Shown here: positions 37,499-50,270 of the stretch, piece by piece | Layout: the number at the start of each line of letters is the position of its first letter | Position numbering within the stretch: position 1 is the stretch's first letter | NCBI RefSeq assembly: GCF_037975245.1 | Contig: NC_092565.1 | Span: forward strand, 9,408,499-9,472,498 | Length of the DNA stretch: 64,000 nt | Reading direction: 5' to 3' | Source of the DNA: Apostichopus japonicus | Taxonomy: Eukaryota; Echinodermata; Holothuroidea; Aspidochirotida; Stichopodidae | Notes under the pieces: generated by a model | Told to the model about the DNA's origin: nothing | Seen by the model: only the letters and a program-made list of their open reading frames with translations | Database searches by the model: none | Program-made: the position numbers and the translations under genes

Positions 37499-39878
37499 TA
37501 TAATCGACATCATATATCATGGAAAAATTCTGTAACATTGTAACACTGCTGGCTTATAGCAGCAATAGCCCAGAGTTTTCGTGACAAGAATCCAAGCCTC
37601 TTACTCACCTGTAAACCTACTTGCTAATTATACGCATCTTTTTGAAATCGTAAAATGGTTTAAATTCCACTAATGTCTGCACCACAAAACATAGAAATCG
37701 ATTCATGAATTTCAACGTCCAAATCTTATTTGGTGACACATTTAAGAAATTGTCCCCGTGTTGCCTTACAGGACATGAAAGAATTGATTATATACTTAAA
37801 TTCCCCTCAAGGGTTTGTAGTTTACTTCCTTTCACATTTATCTTAAATATGTACTTTCATACTTACTCTTTGTCCTCTAGAAGTGATGAAACAAGTGAGT
37901 GAATGAATGAGTGAATGATGAATGATAAAACATATGAGCGAATGAGCCTATACACTTTAACACTCTTATGACCTCTAGATGGCTTAAAAAATGTAGTGCT
38001 GGTGTAGTATTTTTTATACGAAAGCTACATGGAATCACTCACTCATGATACAAAATATTTCTTTTGCGTTAGTCAATCCATGACAATAACAAACGATAGT
38101 TCAAGTACTATAATAGGGCCTGTATACTAATTACAGGCGTGGGTCCTGAAAATGGAGGGAGACTATATAGTCTGTCGATACCTCTCACGGATTAAACAGT
38201 TTTTTTTACCAACGTTGCAATCATTTTGAACTGCACTGGAGCGTAACACACTGTTTCTATAGATTGCAGACTGTTTTAACGGATTTTCTCTCAGTTGCTT
38301 TTATTTTGTTTTTCATTTATTTTTATTGAATCGTTTTGTTTGTTTATAGGACCAAGATTTCTATAATATCAGCCGTGAATACAGCCAAAATGACGTCATT
38401 TGTTATCGTCTTTTTCTGCATCAATGATAGCAGCTTTAATTTGGTTTTAGCGTAACCAACTATACAGCACTTTTGTACTGAGACAATTGAATACCTGCAA
38501 AACCTTACAAATTCTGCAATGTTGCTGTAAAGGTAGACACTCGAAGCATACTCGAGGGTTCCTTGTATGCTATATGGGCATAAGGAATGTCTGTATAGGT
38601 TTTGTATACCATCATAAGTCAATTTACCATATGGGTATTGTCACGTGTGAGTGTGTTTTACAAACCACGCTGGTATATCAACGATATGGAGTTAACATTT
38701 TTTTTTAAAAACTTAAAAAAAAATATATAACAATCATCGAAAAATAGGCCAAGTGGAATTCGGGTAAAATATATAAACCGTCAAATTGATAATAGATAAC
38801 CCAATAAAAGGATGTGGTGAGTTTGACAGGACTGTATGACGGGATAGAGGGGAAATGGAACATAAGGGCTCAGTCACATACAGTATATACAGTGAAAGTT
38901 TGCTGTATGTGTCGCTGAAACTGATGCAATATAAGGTACTTCGACGTGGGATGAGGATGGATGGAAGGAGGAAGGAGAGAGAGAGAGAGGGGGGGGGGGT
39001 ATAATTACTTTCCCCTCAGTCCCGTATTTGAAAATCGGTGTAAAACATTGGAAAATCGCCTCCATTCACTCAAAGGATGATGAACCATATTACAACATTG
39101 TCTTTGTAGCAGTGTTGTCACGTGTTTGATTCTCGTACAAATCCCCATTCCTCACTTCTTCTCCTCTCTGGACACATTTAGTTTCTTACGCCTTATGTGA
39201 AACTACAAGGAAATAATGTATTAGTCACAGGAAAACCCTTTATATCCTTGTACCATGTGTGGAGTTGGGGCAGTATCTTTTGATTGGAAACTGTTTCATC
39301 TATACAACGGCCCTGCAGGTCTTCAAACTGCTTCGCTTAGTGACCCCAATTGATTACCTTTATCATCTTGGTGACACTCCAGTGGTGGATGTTGTGGATG
39401 CTACGGCCTGGGCAACGAGCCTGCGCCCTCCCTATTGAAAAAAATGTATATATTTAGTGGTGCTTATTTGTAAGGGTGTAATAGGCTATTACCAACTTTT
39501 AAAGTAATGTACGTTCTAAGTTCTCTTCGCTTCTTTCACTCACAAATATCGGCATATTTTTCCTTCCGAATTTTGGCCACCCCTAAAATCTTTCGGCGAA
39601 GCATAAAATGGTACCAGGGTACTACAGTACACACCATGGGTGTTTAGCTATATTGAGGCTGATTACGACATGACCCTTGACATCGTTGACATGGTATAAT
39701 TATAATGCCATTATATTAGTTCATGCAACGACTGGTTCATACCTTGCCTCAAATGATAGCAAACATATGCCAAACACACAACTGTATCTAATTCCCTCCT
39801 TATCTCAGTGCTACTAACTACGTATGTTGAGATGATGTCACGTTGTATACATGGTGCGCAGAATTAAACCGTTTTATG
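37499..39878. other. No recognised gene
   Basis: Holds a CRE octamer at 38391-38398, a (GA)n run merging into poly-G at about 38971-38999, and an (ATGA/GTGA)n patch near 37890-37925. No coding signal. Confidence 0.5.
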
Positions 39879-40042
39879 GAGGTCATTTGAGGTCACCAGA
39901 GGTCAAAGTATATATGAATAACTTGTAACTGTTCAACTACGAAAGTAAAAGTTGAATTAAATTCATACATAGTTTGTAGATTCACCCTATAGTCAGTATC
40001 CTATACCAGAACTCTGTCGGCATCTGTGGAGGTCAAAGGTCA
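39879..40042 (+). promoter_or_regulatory. Cluster of nuclear-receptor half-sites (DR4, DR4, DR1)
   Basis: Three AGGTCA hexamers at 10-bp intervals (39880, 39890, 39900) form two overlapping DR4 arrangements. Two more at 40030 and 40037 form a DR1 (AGGTCAAAGGTCA). TGACCTCA follows near 40092. DR4 and DR1 are the classical spacings for RXR heterodimers and for HNF4/RXR-type receptors. No gene start is visible nearby, and the block may be part of a dispersed repeat. Confidence 0.4.
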
Positions 40043-40099
40043 GGTGAGTTTAAACAAAATTCTTGCGTGCAGTATTACATTATAATGAAGGTGACCTCA

Positions 40100-41626
40100 T
40101 ATTAAACTTGGATATGAACCACTAAGCCTGTTGGCTTTCTTGGTGTGGAGTCAACATATCATAATTGACAATTATGTCATATCCACATTTTTGACCCAAA
40201 CACGCAATGTATATTGTATGTGTCAAAATCTCGCCATCCTTCGAACATTATTTTACTATTATCTTATGTTATGACATTAATAAACACCATATTTTTCAAT
40301 ACCAAAATACAATACAGTTTGGTCCAAGATTAGGTAGCTCTTGAGATGAATGTCTACATAGCAGAACATTGGCATACAAACATGTTCATACTTTCAAACT
40401 TACGTGTAATAGATCTGTTATCTGCCCATAGTATTGAGATTTAGCATCGTTCCTATACTCTTCTACCCTATTGTTATGGATATCACTATTTCGTAATGTT
40501 TACCGGTATACGTTCAATCACAAAGAGTATAAGTGAATATTGTGGTCCCTTGGGGGAAAAAAAGTAAAATGACGTCGACAATAGGCAAATCTAATTTTAA
40601 TTGTGACGTAAACATGTTTATATCTTCCTTCGGAATATATTCATAATGCTGTATATATGTAATAAAGAAAAGAAGGGAGAAGAATAAATAAAGAAATAAA
40701 GAAAAGAAAATTAACTGCGAGGCGTTTGGAATTTACAATGTGATTAGGCGTGTGCATGAACCTCGGTTGATACTCAATTTGACTTTCATTTACTTCCGAA
40801 ACATATGTTCTTACCAACCATGCGTGGAATATGAATGTAATAGGCAGCTCAATGAAACGTAACGGTGTAAGATGCACAGTGTGTGAGGCTTGCTTATAAC
40901 ATCACGAGCCCGTATATTGCCTGACTGTATCAGCATATACGTTATATGTTATATGTAGCTTAATACAAGCAGCTGTATTTTCCATGAACTTTTGCTATTC
41001 AGCATATTGGGACGGTTCATAAACTACAAAACAAAAGCAAAAACACTCCATTAACATCCGCTTACAGAAATAGCTCTTATGATTTATTATTATTCTCGTC
41101 GTGTTTTTATATTTCAAAATCTGATCGCTTTTCTTCCCCTTTCGTTTTAATACAACCTTTTTCCCCAATAAAATAACTAAGCTTGATTTTTTTCTCTCTC
41201 TCCACCTCTCTCTCTCTGTTTCTGCTGGCTAGTGTTTCTCTCATTCAATCCTTGGTTGGGTATATTTGTCTTTATTCTCGTGGAAGCTGTATATTGTGGT
41301 TCTGAGTACAATATTTCCCCGGCCTCGTCTACAGATTCGAAGCCGTGTTGTATCAGCTGCAGTGCTAGGAGCAATGCCAGCCATGAAAGTCACAATTAAA
41401 GCCCTCATTCATTCTTAAAAAAAAAGATCATCGGCCTCAGTCAGTCAACACGCTTTAGCTTGAGTTTGCTATATATTATTTTACTATCTAATGTTCACGC
41501 ATTACAAATTGCTCCAAATTCGAGACTCGTTCGTTTTATTGTGTCTTTTAATTACACTGCCATATATGTTTCCGTCAAAAACATAGGTGTACCTGTGAGG
41601 GGTATTGAGAGGGGGGGGGTAAAGAC
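40100..41626. other. No recognised gene
   Basis: AT-rich. A CT-rich run lies at about 41190-41220 and a poly-G run at 41611-41619. Frames of 65-78 codons look random. Confidence 0.5.
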
Positions 41627-41700
41627 CAGTGGCGGCACCGGGAGGAGGAGGACATTGGGGGATGGGTACAAAACCTCTCCCAAATCATGATGGTAAGTTC
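41627..41700 (+). mobile_element. Left end of a hAT-like miniature element
   Basis: Begins CAGTGGCGGCACCGGGAGG, sharing CAGTGGCGG with the element at 24612. A poly-G run lies immediately outside (41611-41619). No right terminus with a repeat of the flanking GTAAAGAC was found. The end coordinate covers only the recognisable part. Confidence 0.4.
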
Positions 41701-41799
41701 CTCTTAGTTGTCCTCCCCCAGTTGGCTGCGCTAAATCAGAACTCTCCCCTACGTCCAAATTTATTTTATTTGAGTAATATTAGGCTAACCAAATGCTGC

Positions 41800-42110
41800 A
41801 ACTTCCGGGGACTTCACCCCTTGGACCCCATAGGGACTTTGAAATGCATTCCAATGAAATTGAATGTTCTGGAATGTATTTCTGTGATAAATAGGTACAG
41901 GAGAACTGTTTGAAAGTGTTGCGGCTTCCGTGCTTGGAATACTTTCCACAGAAGTTAACTTCTTTTTATGCTTTAAAGTAGCTACGAAAGAAGGAGAAAT
42001 AGCTCCAATCAAACAACTTCAAGGTCTTCGCCACTAGGGCCCTCTGGACCCCTGATAGGGCCGTGATATACATTCCAGAGAAATGTAAGTGTATATGCCT
42101 CTTTCTGACA
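41800..42110. repeat. Two diverged copies of a roughly 220-bp unit
   Basis: CTTCACCCCTTGGACCCCAT...GGGAC, then CATTCCA-GAAATG, at about 41811-41860 parallels CTTCGCCACTAGGGCCC, TGGACCCCTGATAGGG and CATTCCAGAGAAATG at about 42030-42090. An old direct duplication or two related insertions. Confidence 0.4.
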
Positions 42111-43039
42111 TGTATTTTTGAGCTCCCAAATCGCTACACATGTGAACAAGTACGATCCAAAAGTGCCGCTGCTTCTTTGGGCCCTGCACTCCTAGCCAAT
42201 AACAGTGTGCATTTGTAATTAAAAAGCGAGTAGCCGCTTCTCTGGTGTATTTTTCGAAAAGTTGCTCGTTTAATCACTGCAGTTTGTCACAAAATGCCAA
42301 GTCGGTCTCGAAATCGATGAACATTCCTCTTGAAAATCGGTGAATGTACAACGGTGGCTATATGACATAAAAGTGTGCACAACTTTGAATTTCACGCAGA
42401 CATCAATATTTGGTTCATGTGTAGTGTGAGGTTGGGGTGGGGGGGGGGTGGGACGTGTTCTGTCCCCCTAAATTTCCCCGTAATGTAGTGCACTTTCTAC
42501 AGGTGTGTCCCCCCCCCCCAACTTTGTGTTTATCAATCAAGGGACTGTAAACATTACTAAATCCAGAAATAGATTCTCTCTGTTCAAGCAGCTGCCTGTT
42601 TGTGACGTCATTTAGGTCACACAAAATGAGAACATAATTTATCATTTTGATGTTTTTTACAGCAACAGACGACTAGCATTGTCAACAATTCGTTCTGTTC
42701 CAAGTAAATATCGGCGTTTTGTCTATTAGCTTATAATGCGATCCATATCAGGTGTATGCCTGATGGAGGATGGGAGAGGGGTGGAATGGGGGGTTCCATT
42801 TGTTGCAGGTATTGACTACCGGTCTGGTGAGGGGATATAATGGGACGTTTCCTTTCTCTTTGAGAATTTGTTGTATAATTAAGGGTGTTTAAATGTGAAG
42901 TGAAACTTCATTCAACTTCATTCTTCGTGACCACATTTTCCTCAGTCTAGGAATTAGTTTAACATGCAAACGTCATTGCTGCACTATTTAGAAGCGGTAC
43001 ATTTGTACTTTTTCCTCGCCTATCCCCTTCTAGGCTCTA
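42111..43039. other. No gene; G-run/C-run pair
   Basis: A G-rich run (42432-42450) faces a C-run (42509-42519) 60 bp away and could pair with it. A CRE octamer lies at 42603-42610. Otherwise nothing. Confidence 0.45.
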
Positions 43040-44292
43040 GAAGAATTTCTACCCACTTGATACTGTGCAAGGATTACTACCCATTGGCTGTTACATGAAA
43101 CTCTGCAAAGGATTACTATACCCTCTGGCTGTTACATGATACTCTGCGAGCATTGATATGCACTTGCTGTAACATGATACTATGCTTGAATTACTCCCCA
43201 CTGGCTGTTACATTATACAATGCGAGCATTACTACCCATGGCTGTTACATGATACTCTGCGAACATTACTTATGCACTGGCTGTTACATGATACTGTGCG
43301 TGAATTACTCCCCACTGGCTATCACATTTATACTCTGCGTGAATTACTCCCCACTGGCTGTTACTTGACACTCTGCGAGTATTACTACCCATGGCTGTTA
43401 CATGATACTATGCTTGAATTACTCCCCACTGGCTGTTACATGATACTGTGCGAACATTAGTTATGCACTGGTTGTTACATGATACTTTGGGTGAATTACT
43501 CCCCACTGGCTGTTACATGATACTCTGCGAACGATACTATGCACTGGCTGTAACATGATACTGTGCGTGAATTACTCCCCATTGGCTATTACATGATACT
43601 CTGCGTGAATTACTCCCCACTGGCTGTAACATGATACTGTGCGAACATTAGTTATGCACTGGCTGTTACATGATACTGTGCGTGAATTACTCCCCATTGG
43701 CTGATACATGATACTCTGCAAAGGATTACTATATTCTCTGGCTGTTACATGATACTCTGCAATCATTACTACCCATGGCTGTTACATGATACTCTGGGTG
43801 AATTACTCCCCACTGGCTGTTACATGATACTCTGCGAACATTACTATGCACTGGCTGTTACATGATACTGTGAGTGAATTACTCCCCACTGGCTATTACA
43901 TGATACTCTGCGTGAATTACTCCCCACTGGCTGTTACATGATACTCTGCGAACATAACTCATGCACTGGCTGTTACATGATACTCTGGGTGAATTACTCC
44001 CCAGTGGCTGTTTCATGATACTCTGCGAACATTACTATGCACTGGCTGTTACATGATACTGTGCGTGAATTACTCCCCATTGGCTAATACATGATACTCT
44101 GCGTGAATTACTCCTACTGGCTGTAACATGATACTCTGCGAGCATTACTACCCATGGCTGTTACATGATACTGTGCGAACATTACTTATGCACTGGCTGT
44201 TACATGATACTGTGCGTGAATTACTCCCCATTGGCTGATACATGATACTCTGTGAGCATTACTCCCCATTGGCTGTTTCATGATACTCTGAT
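43040..44292. repeat. 38-bp minisatellite, about 32 copies, two alternating subtypes
   Basis: The common core is GGCTGTTACATGATACT(C/G)TG. It is followed either by CGTGAATTACTCCCCACT (type A) or by CGAACATTACT-ATGCACT (type B). A third variant has CATTACTACCCAT. Types often alternate, giving a higher-order period near 76 bp. Frames across the array are artefacts, and uniform spacing without unique spacers rules out a CRISPR-type array. Confidence 0.96.
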
Positions 44293-44336
44293 GTTGCCCT
44301 TCCGCTGTTGTCATTAGAGAAATAGTTGGCAGAGTA

Positions 44337-44741
44337 ATGCTTTACCTGATTTGTGTGTCTATGTCAAAATATATTTTCACAGTAGTGTCGTCCACAAATA
44401 GGTCAAAGGTCATCGTTGACACGATCATAGACTACTCGCTATTGCAAGCTCATTCAATAAATCAAGTCCAAATGTTACAGCTACATTTGATGTATTGCAA
44501 ACAGGTTCCTGAAGAAACCCAGCACGGTTTAAAGCAGGATTTCGTTGGTGATATGCATGTACACATTATAACACAAATGTGTGCAGATTACGTTTCTACA
44601 ACAATTTTGATTTTCAAAATATTCGCCATTAAAATGTCCTCACTGTCAGGAAAGCTGCTATTAAGATATATCGATGAAAACATTGGCTCCCCAGTCCGGA
44701 CCTATAGTCGTTCTACCTGTACATGGTTTCATTGTTTCTAA
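44337..44741 (+). CDS. Hypothetical ORF of 134 codons, doubtful
   Basis: ATG at 44337 to TAA, starting 45 bp after the 38-bp array. It is the longest frame in the window not explained by a repeat, apart from the receptor exon. There is a hydrophobic N-terminus (LYLICVSMSKYIFTVV) but no cleavage site or domain I recognise, and no promoter, splice sites or poly(A) signal clearly attached. One such frame in 64 kb of AT-rich DNA can occur by chance. Confidence 0.15.
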   Translation: MLYLICVSMSKYIFTVVSSTNRSKVIVDTIIDYSLLQAHSINQVQMLQLHLMYCKQVPEETQHGLKQDFVGDMHVHIITQMCADYVSTTILIFKIFAIKMSSLSGKLLLRYIDENIGSPVRTYSRSTCTWFHCF

Positions 44742-45210
44742 TAATCAGCTATTAATTAAATGTTCTTTAACTTCATTTGAACAACAATGCTGGGGGTGTA
44801 ACCACCACTTCTGTACTGGGATCAACCCATGAGTTATACAGTACTTCATGCATACCAAAATACTGCAGATAAAAGATATTAATTGGAGTGGAGCTGATGG
44901 AAGATATATATGATATGTATGTATGATATACCAACATGTTTGAGGTGCCCGATCCTCATAGTCTGGCCTCTCTCTCTCTCTCTTTTTTCCCTTTAACCCC
45001 CTCTTTCATCCTCTTCTGCTTCTCTCTTCATCTATTCACAACAAACTAGCGAAAATAACAGCGACAGGACATATAGAAAGAAACAATTGGAGCTGTTAAG
45101 AAGTATTTATCTATATAAATAGTTTTAAATTGATGATGGAATGCGAAAGTTTTTAACGATCAGAAGGTCGTATTCTCTCTACTATGTGTGTCATACTATT
45201 CTCTACATGT
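44742..45210. other. No recognised gene
   Basis: Contains a (CT)n run at about 44968-44984. Non-coding by eye. Confidence 0.5.
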
Positions 45211-45526
45211 TTGTCTTCGTTCGGGTCTTCTGTGCTCGGGTGAGCTATGTTCGAGTTTTCAGGAACTATGTCGGGTCTTCGTTCGGGTCTTCTATGTTTG
45301 GGTGAGCTATGTTCGGGTCTTCACGAACTGTCGGGTCTTCGTTCGGGTATTCTTTGTTCGGGTGAACTATGATCGGGTCTTCGGGAACTATGTCGGGTCT
45401 TCGTTCGGGTATTCTATGTTCGGATGAACTACGTTCGGGTCTTCGGTAACTATGTCGGGTCTTCGTTCGGGTCTTCTGTGTTCGGGTGAGCTATGTTCGG
45501 GTCTTCGGGAACTATGTCGGGTCAAG
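45211..45526. repeat. 62-bp minisatellite, 5 copies
   Basis: CTTCGTTCGGGT starts at 45215, 45277, 45337, 45399 and 45461. Each unit contains two or three TTCGGGT sub-repeats and a GAACTATGTCGGGT segment, so the unit is itself built from a shorter repeat. The third copy is 2 bp shorter. Confidence 0.95.
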
Positions 45527-47235
45527 TCTTTCGATTCACTCCCGAGACGCAACCATCACTACATTGGTGAAAAAGCAGACGGTATTATTTGTCCAATTAC
45601 TTCTTTCGGCACTCTCTGGCGAATGTAGAGTTAAATCAATTTTATATAGATTTATCTTTGGAACTATGATCTTTCGCGTAGTATATATTCATACTGCTAA
45701 TTACAAGATATAATGGCATATCTTGAGCTAGAATCACATGTAGGAGAGCAAACTGCAAATCTGCGAACACATAATATATTCTGTGGCCCACGAGTTGGGC
45801 TTCAAAACTTTATATAGCATACGACCACGGAACCTGATAGCGAAACTTTAATATTTGCAGTCTCTTTAAATAGACGGTATCATGGGAGAAGTTTGCTTAC
45901 TAGAAATAATGGCGATCGATTCATAAGGATACAGTTTGCTATAAAAACAAAACCCCCAAAACAAGCAACATATAATAATGGAATTACTCACAACTTGCGG
46001 GTCGTTTAAATGTATTTAGTTATCTAGACGTTTCTGATCTTTAATTACTATGTTAGTGACATTTCTATTATTGTCATCTGAGTATGTGGTAGGCTACATC
46101 CTTGAAATAATAATCCAGTGGTAACATTTTGTTTTGTAGTGATGAAAGGAGAACATATTATATAAGCATACTCGTGAAATCTACATCCAACTATGTATCG
46201 TTTAAGGGATAACAACATTTGAAGTTGACATGTTTTGTATACCAACATTAATTTTGAAGCAAAACAAGTGTGATGTCATAGTTGCAAACTGTCAAATTAT
46301 ATATGTTTCATCTTAAATTGTACATCCCGATTTTCTCCTTCAAAACTGGGATGCATTATAATATATGAATATACTAGCCTATATAGTCGTTTGAGATATG
46401 CATACCTTCAACGCAATGATCCCAAATAGAAAAATTGTAAACCTTATCAAACAATAAAGTAACACATAACTCAAAACAACAGTTTGCTCTCAGTGGGCCA
46501 CTATGACATCACATCTGTTTGCTTGGAGCTTAGTTATGGCACAAAATGTGACAACTCCAATGATCAATGTCTCGAAAACGCAATGTGGGAATTATATCCA
46601 AATTTCCTGCACGATTACTACTCTTTTATTTAGTGCTGCAGCCCACGGATTGGTTTACTAATGTCACTGTGACACAAATGATCGTGCCGACCCCTGGATT
46701 GAATTTACTGTTGACGGAGGGTGGCGTGGGGGTGGGGGCAGGGTGATTGTAGCAAACGATTACCATCAAGGATCATATCCTAATCGATGTTCCCTATTTT
46801 TGATGACACAAAATTAGGATGTACAAATCAGTCTTCTTTTGTTGCCTGAATGATCCCATCAACATCTCTTATTATAATAACAAGAGTACATTAATCGTTT
46901 AAATTGTCTTTATAATTGCTTTCAAGAGATTAAAAAAAACATTTCTAAAATGCGTAATTTGAAAATGAAAATAAACGTGTACTGAACTGTTGTCGGGTTC
47001 TCAATAGGTGGTAAGGAGGGTCAATGCCAGCCCCACATGTATGCCAGGCTTTTATTGCGGTAGGTTTCAGCTCCTTACCTACCGACCTATCCTGTACATT
47101 GTTCGATTAAGATGTACTGATAAGGAACAGTATTTTAAACGTTACAGCCTTTCGCCTATAGCACAAATTGAATTCAACCATTACTCTGTGCAGTGAGGCT
47201 TAATCTTACATGTCCGATAGAAAGTGTATTTCTGG
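45527..47235. other. No recognised gene
   Basis: AT-rich. The CACTATGACATCACAT context near 46500 resembles that around the CRE octamer at 16400 and may mark a dispersed repeat. G-rich sequence lies at 46718-46745. Confidence 0.5.
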
Positions 47236-47600
47236 AGTACTCAATCGAACACTATATTATCTATATACATTAGCTGTCTCAAAGTCAAGTACACGAGTAC
47301 AAATCCAGCGGTATGAGTGAGTACAACTGTGTTATGAGTACCAATAAGTGTACAAAACTGTTACCGCGAGTACTCAATCTTGCACTAGTATCTATATACA
47401 TTAGCTGTCTCAAAGTCAAGTATACGAGTACAAATCCAGCGGTGTGAGTGAGTACAACTGTGTTATGAGTACCAATAAGTGTACAAAACTGTTACCGCGA
47501 GTACTTAATCTTGCACTAGTATCTATATATATTAGATGTCTCGAAGTCAAGTATACGAGTACAAATCCAGCGATGTGAGTAAGAGCACAGTTAACTAGTC
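47236..47600. repeat. 131-bp tandem repeat, about 2.7 copies
   Basis: TAGCTGTCTCAAAGTCAAGT occurs at 47271 and 47402, and a variant TAGATGTCTCGAAGTCAAGT at 47533, an exact 131-bp period. Copies 1 and 2 differ at few positions. Within a unit, GAGTACAA and GAGTAC recur, hinting at a shorter ancestral unit. Confidence 0.94.
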
Positions 47601-48339
47601 AAACCGTGGAAATAAGGGATAAAGAATAATGTATTAGACATATCCATTTTAAGGGGGGGGGGGGCACGGTGACAATTGTCCCGACCATTGACCCGACCTG
47701 GCTCTCGACTAAAGTTACCGTCCTCGAATAATAATTTTAACTGTACCTATACGAACAGTGAAGAATGCATACTAACAGTTTCCCAATATTATATTAACTT
47801 GTCCATATGAGATTCCATTAGGCCTTTGGTTTTTATGTATCAAATGTTACAGAACAACTTTGATTGACTTTGGTTGTATGTGGAGAGGGTGTTGCATTAT
47901 TGAGTGATGGAGAAGTTGGATCAATAAAAGAATCGAAACTGTAGTTGACTTTGTAGATGAGAGGACGACAGGTTGACGTAGTGACGTCACCAACTTGGCC
48001 ATCCATCAAGCAAACCTATAGGGGCCTGTAGTGTACGTTTCAGTTTTAGTTTAACAATAATGTGTAGCAGAGATACAATGGTTCTTGTAAAATCCTGTTA
48101 TTAATATACGAATAATCATCGTAAACGCTTTCTTTACACGCAGCAACCATTCTCCAACTTAACTTTAAAATGTAAAAAACGAAGAAGATTTGTTATTATC
48201 TAAGATTCCCTTAAATATTGTATAGGTGAGGTGGTGTGCATTCATACACTCATGATCAATGTATTATCTATACGTGCAATATAAGACGGTCCTTATTTCT
48301 CTGTTTTCGAATTTATTCGAGGGGCGGGAGGGGGGTTAT
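47601..48339. other. No recognised gene
   Basis: A poly-G run lies at about 47655-47663 and a CRE octamer at 47982-47989. No coding signal. Confidence 0.5.
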
Positions 48340-48385
48340 TCGCGAGGGGTTAAACCCCTAGGGTATATACGCGGTTGCGTCCCTG
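48300..48385 (-). mobile_element. Right end of a hAT-like miniature element
   Basis: Ends GCGGTTGCGTCCCTG; the complement starts CAGGGACGCAACCGCGTATA, matching the terminus at 12067 at 17 of the first 18 or so positions. G-rich sequence (48318-48336) lies inside. No left terminus was found upstream. Confidence 0.5.
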
Positions 48386-49888
48386 ATCTTTGTACCAATG
48401 AAGTTCCCTCTCACGCCATGCCCTTATAAACCGTGCTTATTTAAGAACCCGCATGCCGTCATATAATACAATAATTAGATAAATCCGGAAGCAGATATCT
48501 TACGTTGATGATATTTTACGGGTATTTTTTATTATTTGTCCACCTGTCTCATACCTTTAATATGAATGCGTCAAACTCAAAGCAATTTGAGATTCCGATA
48601 GTAAGGATAACCAAATGTCATGGAATTGAAATATTTGATGTTTCGAATAACGTTTACTTTTCTGTCTATATTTAAACTTGTCAAACTTGTGGGCAAATTA
48701 TCAAGTGTATGATATATTTATTCAACAGGAGTTAATTAGTTTGTCGACTTCCATTGTTTGAGGAACCGTATTCGTGCTTCAAACGTCAATTACATTTGAG
48801 ACTTGCAAATGTTCTATGAATATTCATAAATAATAAGATAGCTAACTTTTTATTTCTTCTGTGTGTATGTATGGGCGATTGCCTTAACAAATTCCACAAT
48901 TCAGGCTCTCAGAATATACTGCCCCTAAATAAAATAAAACGCATCAGTTTTTTCTTGTTCGTGTGTTAGTCTGCTCAGGTCGAAACGTCACCGTCTCCAA
49001 CATTCCAACAGATTCCTTCACATGCTCCTAGCCGTTTCTCTCTTCAAAGGTTAAATGCCAAAACATTTCCAAATGTTGTAGTTTTGACACAGTTCTTGAT
49101 GATAAATTCTCCAATATTCAGTGTTTATTACACGATACTTCTTTTTCGGAAATACCATACGAAATTGATTTTGGACATCTCTCTTTCACTCGAAAAGAGT
49201 ACAAATAATATCTAGGATTGATTGCAGTAATTTGGACTTTATAGGCATTCTTTGGCCATTACCAATGTGTTCGACCCCATAACCGCCTCCCCACCCCCAC
49301 AAAAAATGATAGACGTCACGCCCATAACAGGTGACTGCCGTTGATGATAGAAACTTTTAAACAATTGATTAACTTTCAGCTGCCTGCTCCTAATATATGC
49401 AAGTAATTTACCGTTTAGTACAATGTAGAATATTTTGTGTCCCACGAATTAAATGTAAATGGTTTACTTTTTTTTGAAAACTCTTTGATTTATTTCCCGC
49501 CAAAACTCGGTGTATATATATATGTGGAGTATATTATCACAAGGCTGAACCATATATAACCCATAATGCATCATTAACGCGGCAGTCTGGCTTTGATCTG
49601 AAATTGCATAAATTTAAAAAAATATTAATCTCACTTTGAATTGATTTTTTTGTTTTGTTATTCAGTGGTAGGGAAGCCCAATCTGCCTGCCATATCCTGA
49701 CACTATAAACACATTCTCAAATTCGTCGTCTTAATAAACTGCGAGACTTAGCTAGATTATTCTCTAATTCTAATCGGCGTGCTTAAAACTTAATTAACTT
49801 TAGACTGAAATATTATGACGATATGACAAACAATGAAATAACATGATCGAATAATCTTCCAAATTCTACTCATTACCGTATTCAAAAG
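48386..49888. other. No recognised gene
   Basis: AT-rich, no repeat or coding signal identified. Confidence 0.5.
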
Positions 49889-50270
49889 GGATATAGATAT
49901 CTCGGGTTGGAAATGGATCCACTTAAATTTTTAAACTGTTAATGGGATATGACATTTCCAAATTTTAAGGCGGATACATAACGTTCAAACCGGTTATTGA
50001 AATCTGAAAATCTGAAAAGGAATACTGAAATTTTAAAGCTCTAATATGGGATTCTGAAATGGCATACCCAAAGGGGAAACCGAAATGTCAAATTTTGAAA
50101 GGGAAACCGGAATCTTCAAGCTTAAAGGAGGAGGTACTGAAATACAAGTTTAAAGAGGAAGAGCATATCCCAATGTTTAATTGTGATACTGAATTCTCAA
50201 GTTTGAAAGGGATGCTTGAAGTCATTAATTTAAATCGGATATTGATTTTTTAAATGAGATATCACATAAC
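49889..50270. repeat. Degenerate tandem repeat, roughly 35-bp unit
   Basis: Recurring GG(G/A)ATA(C/T)TGAAAT followed by TTTTAAA or TTCAAG(C/T)TTAAAG, with varying spacing. The short plus-strand frame at 50059-50253 lies wholly inside it and reflects the repeat. Confidence 0.6.

Noticed and set aside
43040-44292. CRISPR-like array
   Set aside because: Units are contiguous, with no unique spacers between conserved repeats, no neighbouring cas genes, and a eukaryotic setting. It is a minisatellite.
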